Shown: positions 31,040 to 38,700 of the stretch, in pieces
Position numbering within the stretch: the first letter of the stretch is position 1
Layout of the letters: the number at the start of each line of letters is the position of its first letter
From: Kiloniellaceae bacterium
GTDB lineage: Bacteria > Pseudomonadota > Alphaproteobacteria > Kiloniellales > J153
Length of the DNA: 61,320 bases
Reading direction: 5' to 3'
Assembly (NCBI GenBank): GCA_021776175.1
Contig: JAJFGJ010000028.1
Location: forward strand, 1 to 61,320
The notes under the pieces: generated by a model
What the model saw: the letters and a program-made list of their open reading frames with translations, nothing else
Told to the model about the DNA's origin: nothing
Database searches by the model: none
Position numbers and translations under genes: made by a program

Positions 31040-32923
31040 TCAAAAATCCCCGCCAAAGTCTCTTCTAATTCGAAACATGACGAAATTTCCGAATTCTTCA
31101 TCCTCCAGAAAGGCCGACGCCTCAAAACTGGCAACGATTCGCCCTATACGATACTCAACCACGTTGCGCCAATCGGTGCGAAACTCTTCGGTCTCGATAT
31201 TCCGTTCGCTTTCCGAAATAAACTCCTCTAGGCCGAGCGCACTGGCTGTAAACTCGGTAAAGAACGAGAGATTGGACACCGAAAAGAGATCCTGCTCGCG
31301 GTAGGAAATGGTTCCGTCCGCCGTTGCCGTCACGTCGGAGCCGGATGACGTTGTCTTCTGCCGCGTAACTTGAAGCGACAAGTTCGCAAACCATTGGCGG
31401 CGAAAGTCGATTTCAGCCTGCCTGTCGAGCTGTAGTTGCGCGATCTGAAATTCATCCGCGTCGGAGCCGGCGAGTTCGCGCCGATCGGAAAGCGAAAAAC
31501 GGGCAAATGTCGAGACGCCGGTCTTGAATTTGCGATGAGTCAAGTTGGCACTATGAAATAGGGAGGGGACCGTACCTTCCTCGGGCGCTCTGCGCACCAA
31601 CGCCTGCTGGCTAAACCCGACCTCAACGGGTGTCAGCATGAGCCCTTCCAAAGTGCTCTGGAAGCCGTGTCCCAGAGATGCCGTCTCCGTATCTTCGAAC
31701 GCGGTAGTTGAGTCGTATCCGGTACTCGCGCTGCCATTCGCGTCCCAGCGCCAGTCGAAGCCATATAGATCTTCCGGTAAAGACTGGTAGCCGATGTTGC
31801 CCAAAAGATTCGACGAAAATGTGGATTGGTTGTTGGACGTCGGCTCGTTGGTCACCCCGCCGGCATCTCTTTCTATGGACTCGGTTTGAGCGGTCAGCCC
31901 AAAGTTCGAGGTGAGTTGCTGCGTGATTGGGTAATTTAGGCCCAAAGTCCCAACGCTTAACAGGCGTTGCGTCTTTGTCGTGTTGTCGTTGCCAATATCG
32001 TTGGAAAATTGCAGATCGATGTCTTCGGCCAAGGTGCGGAAAGCACCATTCACTGTGAAGGGACGGGCTCTCGGGCGCCACTGCGCCGTTGTCGTGCCTT
32101 GAAGAGAGACTTCGTTAAGACCTTGGGAGTCGGTATCTTCTTGCGAGTATATGGCGGTCGAAGTCGACTGCGACGTGAAGTCTTCGAATAGGGACGCATC
32201 GTAGCGAACGGAGCCCACGATATCCGTTTCGTCAATGTCTTCATCGGTAAAGGAGTCGAAAGAAGCGCCTTCATATCGCAGATCTAATCCCACGGCATCC
32301 GTATCGAAGGATTTGTTAACCGATAGCGCGGCTTGTTGGCGTTCTTCCGTGCCAAAATCAGGCTGATCCACAGCCTCATGCGAAGCGGAAAGGAACGTAC
32401 GAAGATCGCTGGAAATGATCGCGGTTGAGTTGATTCCGAATCGATCCCTGACAAAATCGGAGGCACCCCTGTTGCCGTCGATCTGACTATCCGTATGGTT
32501 ATAGCTGAGAGTAGTCGGATAGCGGCTGACCGGGAGGATGCCAAGGCTCAAATCTCCACCAAGCAAAAGGCTATCGGAATTTCCGGTCGTCCCCCCCCGT
32601 TCCAGCTCTGTTACCACCTCTGCGCCTCCATCAACCGTAATGAACCACGGTTGCCAAATGTAACTCCTCAAATCGACGATTGTATCGACCTGGTTAGTGT
32701 AAAGTCGCGGCTCGTCACCAGCTTCCCGAGTGCGGAAGGTTTCGCTGATCGACCCCGAATATCCGACCGGCGGTAATTCGAAACTCTCGCCAGGCGCGCA
32801 AGCGCCAACCGTGACCGCGATCGCCGGCACAGTCCGCAACCAACGCAAAAATCCTTGCCAAGCCGTCCCAGGACGCCATGTTGCCTTACTGGGGAGGATT
32901 AGCCCCTTCCTACTCAGACGCAT
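31040..32923 (-). CDS. Large predicted outer-membrane beta-barrel (porin of the electron conduit)
   Basis: 627 residues. N-terminal export signal (~30-45), then a long run of alternating amphipathic strands with Asp/Glu/Ser/Thr-rich loops (SLSYNHTDSQ, GLDLRYEGASF, ATAQWRPRARPFTVNGAFR, SLSLQVTRQKT), ending in a strand with aromatic final residue (FVMFRIRRDFGGDF), the outer-membrane assembly signal. Size is in the range of MtrB/PioB/Omb porins, but no clear sequence match or N-terminal CxxC is seen. The start overlaps the PPIase gene by 14 bp. I infer the porin sheath of a porin-cytochrome conduit from size, topology and neighbours. Confidence 0.72.
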   Translation of the reverse strand: MRLSRKGLILPSKATWRPGTAWQGFLRWLRTVPAIAVTVGACAPGESFELPPVGYSGSISETFRTREAGDEPRLYTNQVDTIVDLRSYIWQPWFITVDGGAEVVTELERGGTTGNSDSLLLGGDLSLGILPVSRYPTTLSYNHTDSQIDGNRGASDFVRDRFGINSTAIISSDLRTFLSASHEAVDQPDFGTEERQQAALSVNKSFDTDAVGLDLRYEGASFDSFTDEDIDETDIVGSVRYDASLFEDFTSQSTSTAIYSQEDTDSQGLNEVSLQGTTTAQWRPRARPFTVNGAFRTLAEDIDLQFSNDIGNDNTTKTQRLLSVGTLGLNYPITQQLTSNFGLTAQTESIERDAGGVTNEPTSNNQSTFSSNLLGNIGYQSLPEDLYGFDWRWDANGSASTGYDSTTAFEDTETASLGHGFQSTLEGLMLTPVEVGFSQQALVRRAPEEGTVPSLFHSANLTHRKFKTGVSTFARFSLSDRRELAGSDADEFQIAQLQLDRQAEIDFRRQWFANLSLQVTRQKTTSSGSDVTATADGTISYREQDLFSVSNLSFFTEFTASALGLEEFISESERNIETEEFRTDWRNVVEYRIGRIVASFEASAFLEDEEFGNFVMFRIRRDFGGDF

Positions 32924-33932
32924 CTCCCCGATTGTAAACCGTTATTTGCGCATCCGCCTTAAGATCCTTTGTGAACTGGTCCCACTGTTGTTTTCTTTTC
33001 TCGCGCAGGTATAGCCCGCGCACCCGCTGCCTCACCAGCGTGAACGGCTGAACCTGCGCCGGCCGCACGCCATGTTTTTTAAATAGGGCGTAACCTTCCA
33101 GGACTTTGATCGGCGGAGTCGCCTCGCCCATTGCTATTGTCTCCAGTGCCGACTCGATTTCAGGTGCCAGCTGTCCCTTATGAGTCAGACCCAGCGAACC
33201 ATTCGATGCCGCCGACTCATGGTTTGATTCGGCCTTGGCGATAACACCGAAATCGGCGCCGCCCAAGATTCGGGTATAGAGGTCCTGGCTCTTCGTCTCC
33301 GCCACCCGCCATTCCTGTGAAACTGCCGTGGGCGGCACACCGACGAGGATGACCGACAGGGACCAGGCCTCGGGCTGCGTGAACAGGCCCAGGTTGCCTT
33401 CGTAATACCGCATTAGATCCGATTCGTCAGGTTCGGCGACCTCTTCGATTCTCGCTTTCAAAACATCGGATCTCGATTTCTCGTACAAATGCTGGCGCAG
33501 CGCGGGTAGCTTAGCCTGAAATTCTGCCCAGCGGTCACTCGAGCCATAGCGTTGCTTTAACGCCTCAATCTCTTCCTCCACGGCCTGCTGGTTACCGTCA
33601 ATATTACGCCGTTCGATCTCACGAGCCACAAGGCGTGCGAGAATCATTTGATCCAAGGCTTCCGATCGAAGTTCCCGAACCCGCTCCTGCGACCCACCGT
33701 GATAGAGCTTCTGGCGCAGATAGCGTTGAAAATAGGCCTCAAATTCCCTTACTGAAATGGTTTCGCCGTCGACAAGCGCCAAGATATCAGATGAGACAGG
33801 AGATGCGCTTTGCGCCTTTACCGTCTCTAGGCTAAGTGCGCCAATACCCAGAATAAGCAGCACCGTCCACAAGGCTGCAATTCCCTGTTTAGCCAATAGC
33901 TGCGCGTAACTACCGAGCAAGTGTCCAGGCAT
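32910..33932 (-). CDS. Periplasmic peptidyl-prolyl isomerase (parvulin/SurA-like)
   Basis: 340 residues from the ATG at 33930-33932; the longer frame to 34082 would overlap the tetraheme gene. One N-terminal TM/signal (ALWTVLLILGIGALSLE), a SurA-like N-domain (LALVDGETISVREFEAYFQ, LDQMILARLVAREIERR), and a parvulin domain (SVILVGVPPT, ILGGADFGVIAKAESN, GSLGLTHKGQLAPEIE, YALFKKHGV). Folds outer-membrane or exported proteins; its overlap with the beta-barrel gene points to that barrel as client. PPIase genes also occur in described porin-cytochrome clusters. Confidence 0.87.
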   Translation of the reverse strand: MPGHLLGSYAQLLAKQGIAALWTVLLILGIGALSLETVKAQSASPVSSDILALVDGETISVREFEAYFQRYLRQKLYHGGSQERVRELRSEALDQMILARLVAREIERRNIDGNQQAVEEEIEALKQRYGSSDRWAEFQAKLPALRQHLYEKSRSDVLKARIEEVAEPDESDLMRYYEGNLGLFTQPEAWSLSVILVGVPPTAVSQEWRVAETKSQDLYTRILGGADFGVIAKAESNHESAASNGSLGLTHKGQLAPEIESALETIAMGEATPPIKVLEGYALFKKHGVRPAQVQPFTLVRQRVRGLYLREKRKQQWDQFTKDLKADAQITVYNRGDASE

Positions 33933-34004
33933 GCCGATTCTCAGTATATTTACGTGGCGCCTCTCGCCTTTTCTTGGTTCAAGACCAACCCGCCCACCGG
34001 GAGC

Positions 34005-34027
34005 GTTCTTACCACCATTGTAAGAAC
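34005..34027. other. Intercistronic hairpin between tetraheme and PPIase genes
   Basis: GTTCTTAC / GTAAGAAC, an 8-bp perfect inverted repeat with a 7-nt loop, in the 125-bp gap between two genes of the leftward operon. There is no U-tract. It may be a processing or stability element separating tetraheme from porin expression. It contains one TTGTAAG half of the regulator box. Confidence 0.4.
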
Positions 34028-34057
34028 CGGGCGCGCGATGGCGGCGGTGAATCAAGT

Positions 34058-34870
34058 TTACTTCATATGGCACGTTACGCATACCTGGCTTTCCGTATTA
34101 GCGGTGCGGAGGAAGGTTTCGCTTTGGTCGGTATGTGGGTCATGGCAAGTGGCGCATTCGACGAAGGGTTGAATCACACCGCCATTCTCGCGCGAATAGA
34201 AAATCATGTCCGTCTTGTCGCGCACGCCCGAGCGATTTCCGGGCGCGACGGTGTCCACCCACCAGCGAAGCTGGCCATTGATATTGGAAACGTTCAGCCC
34301 CTCGCCCATGCCAACAAAATCCGGATCTATCTTGCTGCCGTTGACGGCGAAGCCGCCGTACTGAATACCGATAGGGTGATCGTCGGTTAGGTCCGTTCCT
34401 AGGAAATCCGCCTTGCTGGGATCGTCCAGAAACCGGTCGCCGCCGCGCAACGCGACCCCGTTTATATCGATCCCGCGGGACCCAGGCGCATTGATAACGA
34501 CGTCCGTCGATTGAGTTCCATCATGGCATGACAGACAAGCAACGGATACCGAACCGACGGCCAAGATGGTGCCGTCGATCGTCGTGCTATCGTAGAGTGT
34601 ATAAGTTGCCCCGGACGCGAGCTTGTTCCAAAGCGGTGCTTGCACGTCCGTATTCGCGGCATGGGGGGTGTGACAAAAAACGCAGATTTCACCGACACCG
34701 CCACCGGTTAAATCATGCACGGTGGCATCTATACCTTGGGACTGAGACTGGCCAGAACTGATACTCAGTATAAAGATCGAGATGGGCATTGTGAAAAGCC
34801 AGGCACGAAGCATCAAATCCGCAGGCAAAGATACGGCAAGATGTACTGGCCCTAGCTGTCTTGCGTACAT
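34058..34870 (-). CDS. Exported tetraheme cytochrome c, tandem copy 2
   Basis: 270 residues; ATG at 34870 is supported by GAGGTGG 7 nt upstream. Hydrophobic export segment (~21-40). Four hemes: CVFCH (followed by TPH), CLSCH, CATCH, and CVTCH at the very C-terminus. Conserved blocks YDSTTIDGTIL, VVINAPGSRGI, LGTDLTDDHPIGIQYGGF and VECATCHDPH are shared with the neighbouring tetraheme and with the N-terminus of the 11-heme protein. A hairpin terminator separates it from its paralogue. A perfect palindrome TGTGATCACA lies 33 bp upstream. Likely a periplasmic electron carrier. Confidence 0.9.
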   Translation of the reverse strand: MYARQLGPVHLAVSLPADLMLRAWLFTMPISIFILSISSGQSQSQGIDATVHDLTGGGVGEICVFCHTPHAANTDVQAPLWNKLASGATYTLYDSTTIDGTILAVGSVSVACLSCHDGTQSTDVVINAPGSRGIDINGVALRGGDRFLDDPSKADFLGTDLTDDHPIGIQYGGFAVNGSKIDPDFVGMGEGLNVSNINGQLRWWVDTVAPGNRSGVRDKTDMIFYSRENGGVIQPFVECATCHDPHTDQSETFLRTANTESQVCVTCHMK

Positions 34871-34932
34871 TGAGCGACCACCTCGAAACTACCGCGAGCC
34901 ATTGTGATCACAGACCAAAAGGCAAAACAGAC

Positions 34933-34961
34933 ACTGGACTGCGCTATCCGCACAGTCCAGT
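34933..34961 (-). terminator. Terminator/attenuator between the tandem tetraheme genes
   Basis: A 9-bp perfect stem (ACTGGACTG / CAGTCCAGT) with an 11-nt loop. On the minus strand it is followed by TGTCTGTTTTG. It lies 96 bp past the end of the first tetraheme gene, so it may reduce read-through and make the first tetraheme more abundant than the rest. Confidence 0.5.
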
Positions 34962-35056
34962 TCCTATGGAGGCCCAGCAAACTTTCTAACCGGGCGCTCC
35001 CCGCCTCATTTCTGTAAGGCCAACGTGGCATCCAGGCCCGTAGATCGTACGCCGGC

Positions 35057-35869
35057 TTACTTGACGTGACAGGTGAGGCACAAATCGCTGCTCGTGTTGG
35101 CTAAGCGCATGAAGTTGACCGCGCTTCCGGGGGCGGTCCCGACACCTGCGCCTTGATGCGGGTCATGACAGCTACCGCATTCGACGAAGGGTTGATCGAC
35201 ACCGGCGTTATCACGGGTGTAGAGAACCACATCGTTCTTGTCTCGCACTCCGATGCCCGTGGCTCCCGTGTCAATCCACCATTTTTGAGTGCCATTGATC
35301 GTGGCCACCTGCAGGCCCGCACCACCGATAAAGTCCGGATCGATCTGGCCAGTACCGGGGTCGAAGCCGCCATACTGAATACCGATCGGATGATCGTTTG
35401 TCAGATCGGTGCCAAGATCGGCCGCGGTTCCCGTGATTGTCCCGATAGCACCGATCGAAATGCCGTCGAGTTCCGCGCCGGTTAACGGCGTGATGCCGCG
35501 TGAGCCGGGAGCGTTGATCACGACATCCATGGCTTGGCTACCGTCATGGCAACTTAGACAGGCGATTGAAACGGAACCAAGAGTGAGAATGGTGCCGTCT
35601 ATGGTCGTGCTGTCATAGGTTGTGAATGTCGCCGAATCGGGGACGGCCTTATTCCACAAGGGCGCCTCGATCACCGTCTGACTCTGCGCTTGATGTGGGG
35701 TATGGCAGAAAACACAAACCTCGTCCGTGACCGTAGTCAAGGACGATAGATCATGAGGTGAACCGGCAATACGCCCGACCGTTTGGGCTTGCGCGGCCGT
35801 TGCCGCCACAAGCGACGCTATACCCGCGAAAACCGCCAAGCATACCGCCACACCAGCTGAATACCGCAT
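35057..35869 (-). CDS. Exported tetraheme cytochrome c, tandem copy 1
   Basis: 270 residues with a clear signal peptide (cleavage near AAQAQT) and a strong ribosome site (GGAGG before the ATG). Four hemes: CVFCH-TPH, CLSCH, CGSCH-DPH, CLTCH two residues before the end. Nearly the same length and layout as the next gene (YDSTTIDGTILTLGSV, NAPGSRGI, LGTDLTNDHPIGIQYGGF). It is the first cytochrome after a promoter region carrying both an FNR box and a direct-repeat box, so it is probably the most directly regulated cytochrome of the cluster. Confidence 0.92.
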   Translation of the reverse strand: MRYSAGVAVCLAVFAGIASLVAATAAQAQTVGRIAGSPHDLSSLTTVTDEVCVFCHTPHQAQSQTVIEAPLWNKAVPDSATFTTYDSTTIDGTILTLGSVSIACLSCHDGSQAMDVVINAPGSRGITPLTGAELDGISIGAIGTITGTAADLGTDLTNDHPIGIQYGGFDPGTGQIDPDFIGGAGLQVATINGTQKWWIDTGATGIGVRDKNDVVLYTRDNAGVDQPFVECGSCHDPHQGAGVGTAPGSAVNFMRLANTSSDLCLTCHVK

Positions 35870-35955
35870 CTTGGACCTCCGTACATTCGCATTAACCTAG
35901 ATGAGGGTTTTCCCTCTTATGGCCTTATTAATAAGTAAGTAACCTATCGCCGTCA

Positions 35956-35969
35956 CTGATCCAGATCAA
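35956..35969. promoter_or_regulatory. FNR-type box before the tetraheme operon
   Basis: CTGAT-CCAG-ATCAA matches the FNR/FnrN consensus TTGAT-N4-ATCAA at 9 of 10 positions. It is 87-100 bp upstream of the tetraheme ATG at 35869 and one base from the direct-repeat box. An FNR-type regulator is encoded at 37834. This suggests oxygen control. Confidence 0.65.
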
Positions 35970-35970
35970 G

Positions 35971-36000
35971 AATTGTAAGCTTTTTGTAAGCTTTTGTAAT
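35971..36000 (-). promoter_or_regulatory. Direct-repeat response-regulator box (copy 2, three repeats)
   Basis: AATTGTAAGCTTTTTGTAAG at 35971-35990 is identical over 20 nt to 14606-14625, and a third copy TTGTAAT follows at 35994-36000. Repeat starts are 11 and 10 bp apart. Since the two loci are 21 kb apart and flanking sequence differs, shared binding by the OmpR-type regulator is the simplest reading. Confidence 0.7.
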
Positions 36001-36086
36001 ATATCGCCCACCATGCTACGGGGTTGCGGGCGAAATGCCCCTAACCATTTGATAAAATACGATTTTTAGTGGGAGGTCGAAAATCG

Positions 36087-36099
36087 GCAGCTACGCTGC
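36087..36099 (-). terminator. Possible terminator after the NHL lipoprotein gene
   Basis: GCAGC-TAC-GCTGC, followed on the minus strand by CGATTTTCG. It is 26 bp after the end of the NHL gene. The stem is short and the U-tract weak, so this is tentative. Confidence 0.35.
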
Positions 36100-36124
36100 G
36101 GGCTTTGGCCCTTGTTAGCGGCCT

Positions 36125-37273
36125 CTAGGAGCCGGCCGGCAGCTGGCCTAGCGGCGATGCCGGCGGAAGTAATGCCGGGCGGAACACGTCCACCTTCCGG
36201 AAAAACTGGTCTACCGTATAAATACGTCCGTCCACGTCGACCGAAATTCCGGCGGGCAGAATGTACTGGCCGGGTCCACCGCGCTCGTTCCTCTCTCCAA
36301 TGAACAGGAGGACCCGCCCTTGGTCATCGAATATCTGAATGTTCGCGAACCCGCTGTCGGCAACGAATACCCGCCCCTCGGCATCCACGGCGATGCCCTT
36401 GGGATGCGAAAATTGTCCCGGCCGGCGCCCAATACCACCGAACGATCTGATGAAGTTTCCATCGGCATCGAAAACCTGGACCCGGAAATTTCCCGTATCC
36501 GAGACGTACAGCAGCCTGTCCGACGACATGGTCACCATAAGCGGCAAGTTGAACTTACCTTCTTCCTTACCCCGGGTTCCGATGTCGAACAGGTGCTCGC
36601 CAGCGGCATCGAACACGCGGATCGCATGATCGTCGCTGGATACACCGCCTGTATCCACCACGTAGATGCGCGCGCCGTCCGGCGTGACGGCGACCCCGGA
36701 GGGCCGCTGCAATACTTCACCCGTCCCAATGCTTTTCAGGTGACCGCCTTCGAGATCATAGACCTGAATTTGCTTGGCGGTGCCATCGACCACGTACAGA
36801 TGGCCCACGGCGTCGGTGGTTAGTCCAAGCGGTTTGGCCAGGCGCCCAATCCCGGTGGTTCCGATTTCGTAGTAACGCTGTTGCGGGAAATCGAGTACCG
36901 CCACACGTCGATTCACCGTGTCGCTGATAAAGATTCGTCCGCGGTCGGCCCGTACATCGAACGGCTTCGCGAACCCACGTCCGCGCGCCGATTCGCCCGT
37001 GGCAAAGCGCCGTAGACGATCCGTGGTGGTCTGGGCCTTGACGTCCGTGCTTCCATAAAGGGTCCGCTCGAAATAGTAGCGAGGTTGCTCCGGCGCCGGC
37101 GGATACACGAGCTCGATGGGTTTGGACGGCTCGGGCGCGGCGCAAGCTATGACGAGCAGCGTTGCCATAGCAGCGGCCCCGCTTGCCATGCCCCGAGTGA
37201 TGCGGCGCAAGAATCCCTGTCCGAAAAGGGGCCGCATCACGTGGGCAAGAGTTGAAGTCATGAAGACTCGCAT
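36125..37273 (-). CDS. NHL-repeat beta-propeller lipoprotein B
   Basis: 382 residues from the ATG at 37271-37273 behind GGGAAG. Signal peptide with lipobox (LLVIAC, then AAPEPS). Six NHL blades: AKPFDVRADRGRIFISDTVNRR, AKPLGLTTDAVGHLYVVDG, PSGVAVTPDGARIYVVDTGG, PLMVTMSSDRLLYVSDTGNFRV, PKGIAVDAEGRVFVADSGFAN, PAGISVDVDGRIYTVDQFF. It is a paralogue of 25861-26976. An FNR-type box is ~102 bp upstream of the start. Probably a lipid-anchored scaffold for the tetrahemes or porin; no enzymatic residues evident. Confidence 0.87.
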   Translation of the reverse strand: MRVFMTSTLAHVMRPLFGQGFLRRITRGMASGAAAMATLLVIACAAPEPSKPIELVYPPAPEQPRYYFERTLYGSTDVKAQTTTDRLRRFATGESARGRGFAKPFDVRADRGRIFISDTVNRRVAVLDFPQQRYYEIGTTGIGRLAKPLGLTTDAVGHLYVVDGTAKQIQVYDLEGGHLKSIGTGEVLQRPSGVAVTPDGARIYVVDTGGVSSDDHAIRVFDAAGEHLFDIGTRGKEEGKFNLPLMVTMSSDRLLYVSDTGNFRVQVFDADGNFIRSFGGIGRRPGQFSHPKGIAVDAEGRVFVADSGFANIQIFDDQGRVLLFIGERNERGGPGQYILPAGISVDVDGRIYTVDQFFRKVDVFRPALLPPASPLGQLPAGS

Positions 37274-37833
37274 GCTTCCCTTCAAGGCATACAGTATATG
37301 CCCAGGTCCAAGGCCGCACCTTGGGTTATCGTTTCTTGGGCCGCGAACTATTGCCGCTAGGCAATCGATCTCCAATGATCTAAATCAAAGAGCGGTCACG
37401 ATCATAACAGCGCGCTTCAAAGCCCCCTGGAAACTGGTTTCAGTTGATGAGCATATAGCCGATGTAGTGCCCCATCGCAAATTGATCTTCCCGGCCGGGT
37501 AGCAACGCCCCCTGCCAAGGCTTGAAGCGGGAATGTTCGGAAACGAGCTCCAACGACCGCCCACCCACCATGACCGCACCGATGGAACCGCGTGTGAGGC
37601 CGGTGGCCTTGTATACACCGGAGAACAATTTTAGCCTCGCGCCAAGAAGCAAGCGCCACCATAAAAAAGGTCGGTATCAATGAGATTTGATACATTTATG
37701 CATTTATAGGTTAAATTACCGCCTCCGCTGTTGGCTTCAAACATGGCGGAACGAACGGCCGCCCAACGGCTATGCACGTGGACCGATGTTTATTGCGCTT
37801 ATTGGGTAACGAGGCGAACACAGGATCTAGGCT
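37274..37833. other. Divergent promoter region between NHL lipoprotein and FNR-type regulator
   Basis: 560 bp with no convincing gene. It holds the FNR box at 37375-37388. Near the regulator there is an AT-rich stretch with a possible promoter (TTGATA at 37687, TTAAAT at 37711). A leftward open frame at 37417-37695 has no recognisable domain. Confidence 0.6.
37375..37388. promoter_or_regulatory. FNR-type box in the divergent NHL / FNR region
   Basis: ATGAT-CTAA-ATCAA matches TTGAT-N4-ATCAA at 9 of 10 positions. It is ~102 bp before the leftward NHL gene and ~446 bp before the rightward FNR-type gene, so it most likely controls the NHL/tetraheme direction. Confidence 0.65.
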
Positions 37834-38580
37834 ATGTTCTGCAAGACCAGCAAAACCAAACCGGACTGCCGACACTGTATTGTCCGACACATCTCTCTGT
37901 GCTCTCATATAGATTCCAGCGAATTGGCTGAATTTCAAACGATGTCGAAACGGCACCAGTTCGAACGCGGCCAAATCGTTTTCGAGCAGGATGACCGCAT
38001 CGAAACCGTGTTCCTGATAACACGGGGCATGGCCAAGCTGTACCGCGATTCCGCCGAAGGCAAGCGGCAGATAACCGGTTTCCTTGGGCCCGGCGATCTG
38101 TTGGGCAGCGTCAAACGTAGCGCGGGTGCGTATTGTACGGCCGCCGCGATTACGAATTTGGATGTGTGTGGATTTGATAGGGAGCTGTTCTCGGAATTTC
38201 TGCGAACCCATACATCGCTTTGCTTTGCCCTTCTGGCGGTCGCGATGGACGAGATAGAGGCGCAATACGATCACTCGATCCTACTGGGAAAGAAGCAATC
38301 GCCGGAGCGCTTGGCGGCCTTCCTACTGCTCCTCAGCCAGCGCTGGAAAACGGAGGGTGAAGACACGAACCTCGCTCATATCCTGATGTCGCGCGGCGAC
38401 ATCGCGGATCACTTGGGGGTCACGAGTGAAACCATCAGCCGCACTTTCACCCACTTCAAAGAAAACGGTCTGATACAGATGTTTGACAAGAAATCGGTCG
38501 TTCTGAAGAACGTCCCCAAGCTTCAGCATCTTGCCGGGTTCGAGGAAATGCCGGCCCACCGCATGGCAATCGGTCTCTAA
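37834..38580 (+). CDS. FNR/FnrN-type transcriptional regulator
   Basis: 248 residues. N-terminal cysteines Cys12, Cys15 and Cys23 (DCRHC...SLC, CX2CX7C) with Cys112 (DVCG) fit the four ligands of the oxygen-labile [4Fe-4S] cluster of FnrN-type proteins; Cys3 and Cys101 are extra. A cyclic-nucleotide-type beta-roll follows, then a dimer helix and a C-terminal HTH (RGDIADHLGVTSETISRTFTHF) whose E..SR recognition residues are those of FNR/FixK, which bind TTGAT-N4-ATCAA. Two such sites (35956 and 37375) control neighbouring genes. It probably senses O2 and activates the cytochrome island when oxygen is low. Confidence 0.9.
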   Translation: MFCKTSKTKPDCRHCIVRHISLCSHIDSSELAEFQTMSKRHQFERGQIVFEQDDRIETVFLITRGMAKLYRDSAEGKRQITGFLGPGDLLGSVKRSAGAYCTAAAITNLDVCGFDRELFSEFLRTHTSLCFALLAVAMDEIEAQYDHSILLGKKQSPERLAAFLLLLSQRWKTEGEDTNLAHILMSRGDIADHLGVTSETISRTFTHFKENGLIQMFDKKSVVLKNVPKLQHLAGFEEMPAHRMAIGL

Positions 38581-38700
38581 CCTGCGAGAGCCGGCCTTTA
38601 ACCTTCTATTGGCGCAAGGTAGCGTCCCGAATTTCACGGATTGTTCAGTCCTTTGGGGTAGATACACACTAGCTTCCCCAACCGACGGGCATGTGACGCA

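Noticed and set aside
31040..32923. Direct annotation of the barrel as MtrB or PioB
   Set aside because: No N-terminal CxxC and no recognisable sequence match; only size, strand pattern and neighbours support a porin role.
34903..34912. Palindrome TGTGATCACA upstream of the second tetraheme gene as a CRP/FNR site
   Set aside because: Spacing lacks the N6 of CRP and the N4 of FNR boxes; mentioned only in the gene entry.
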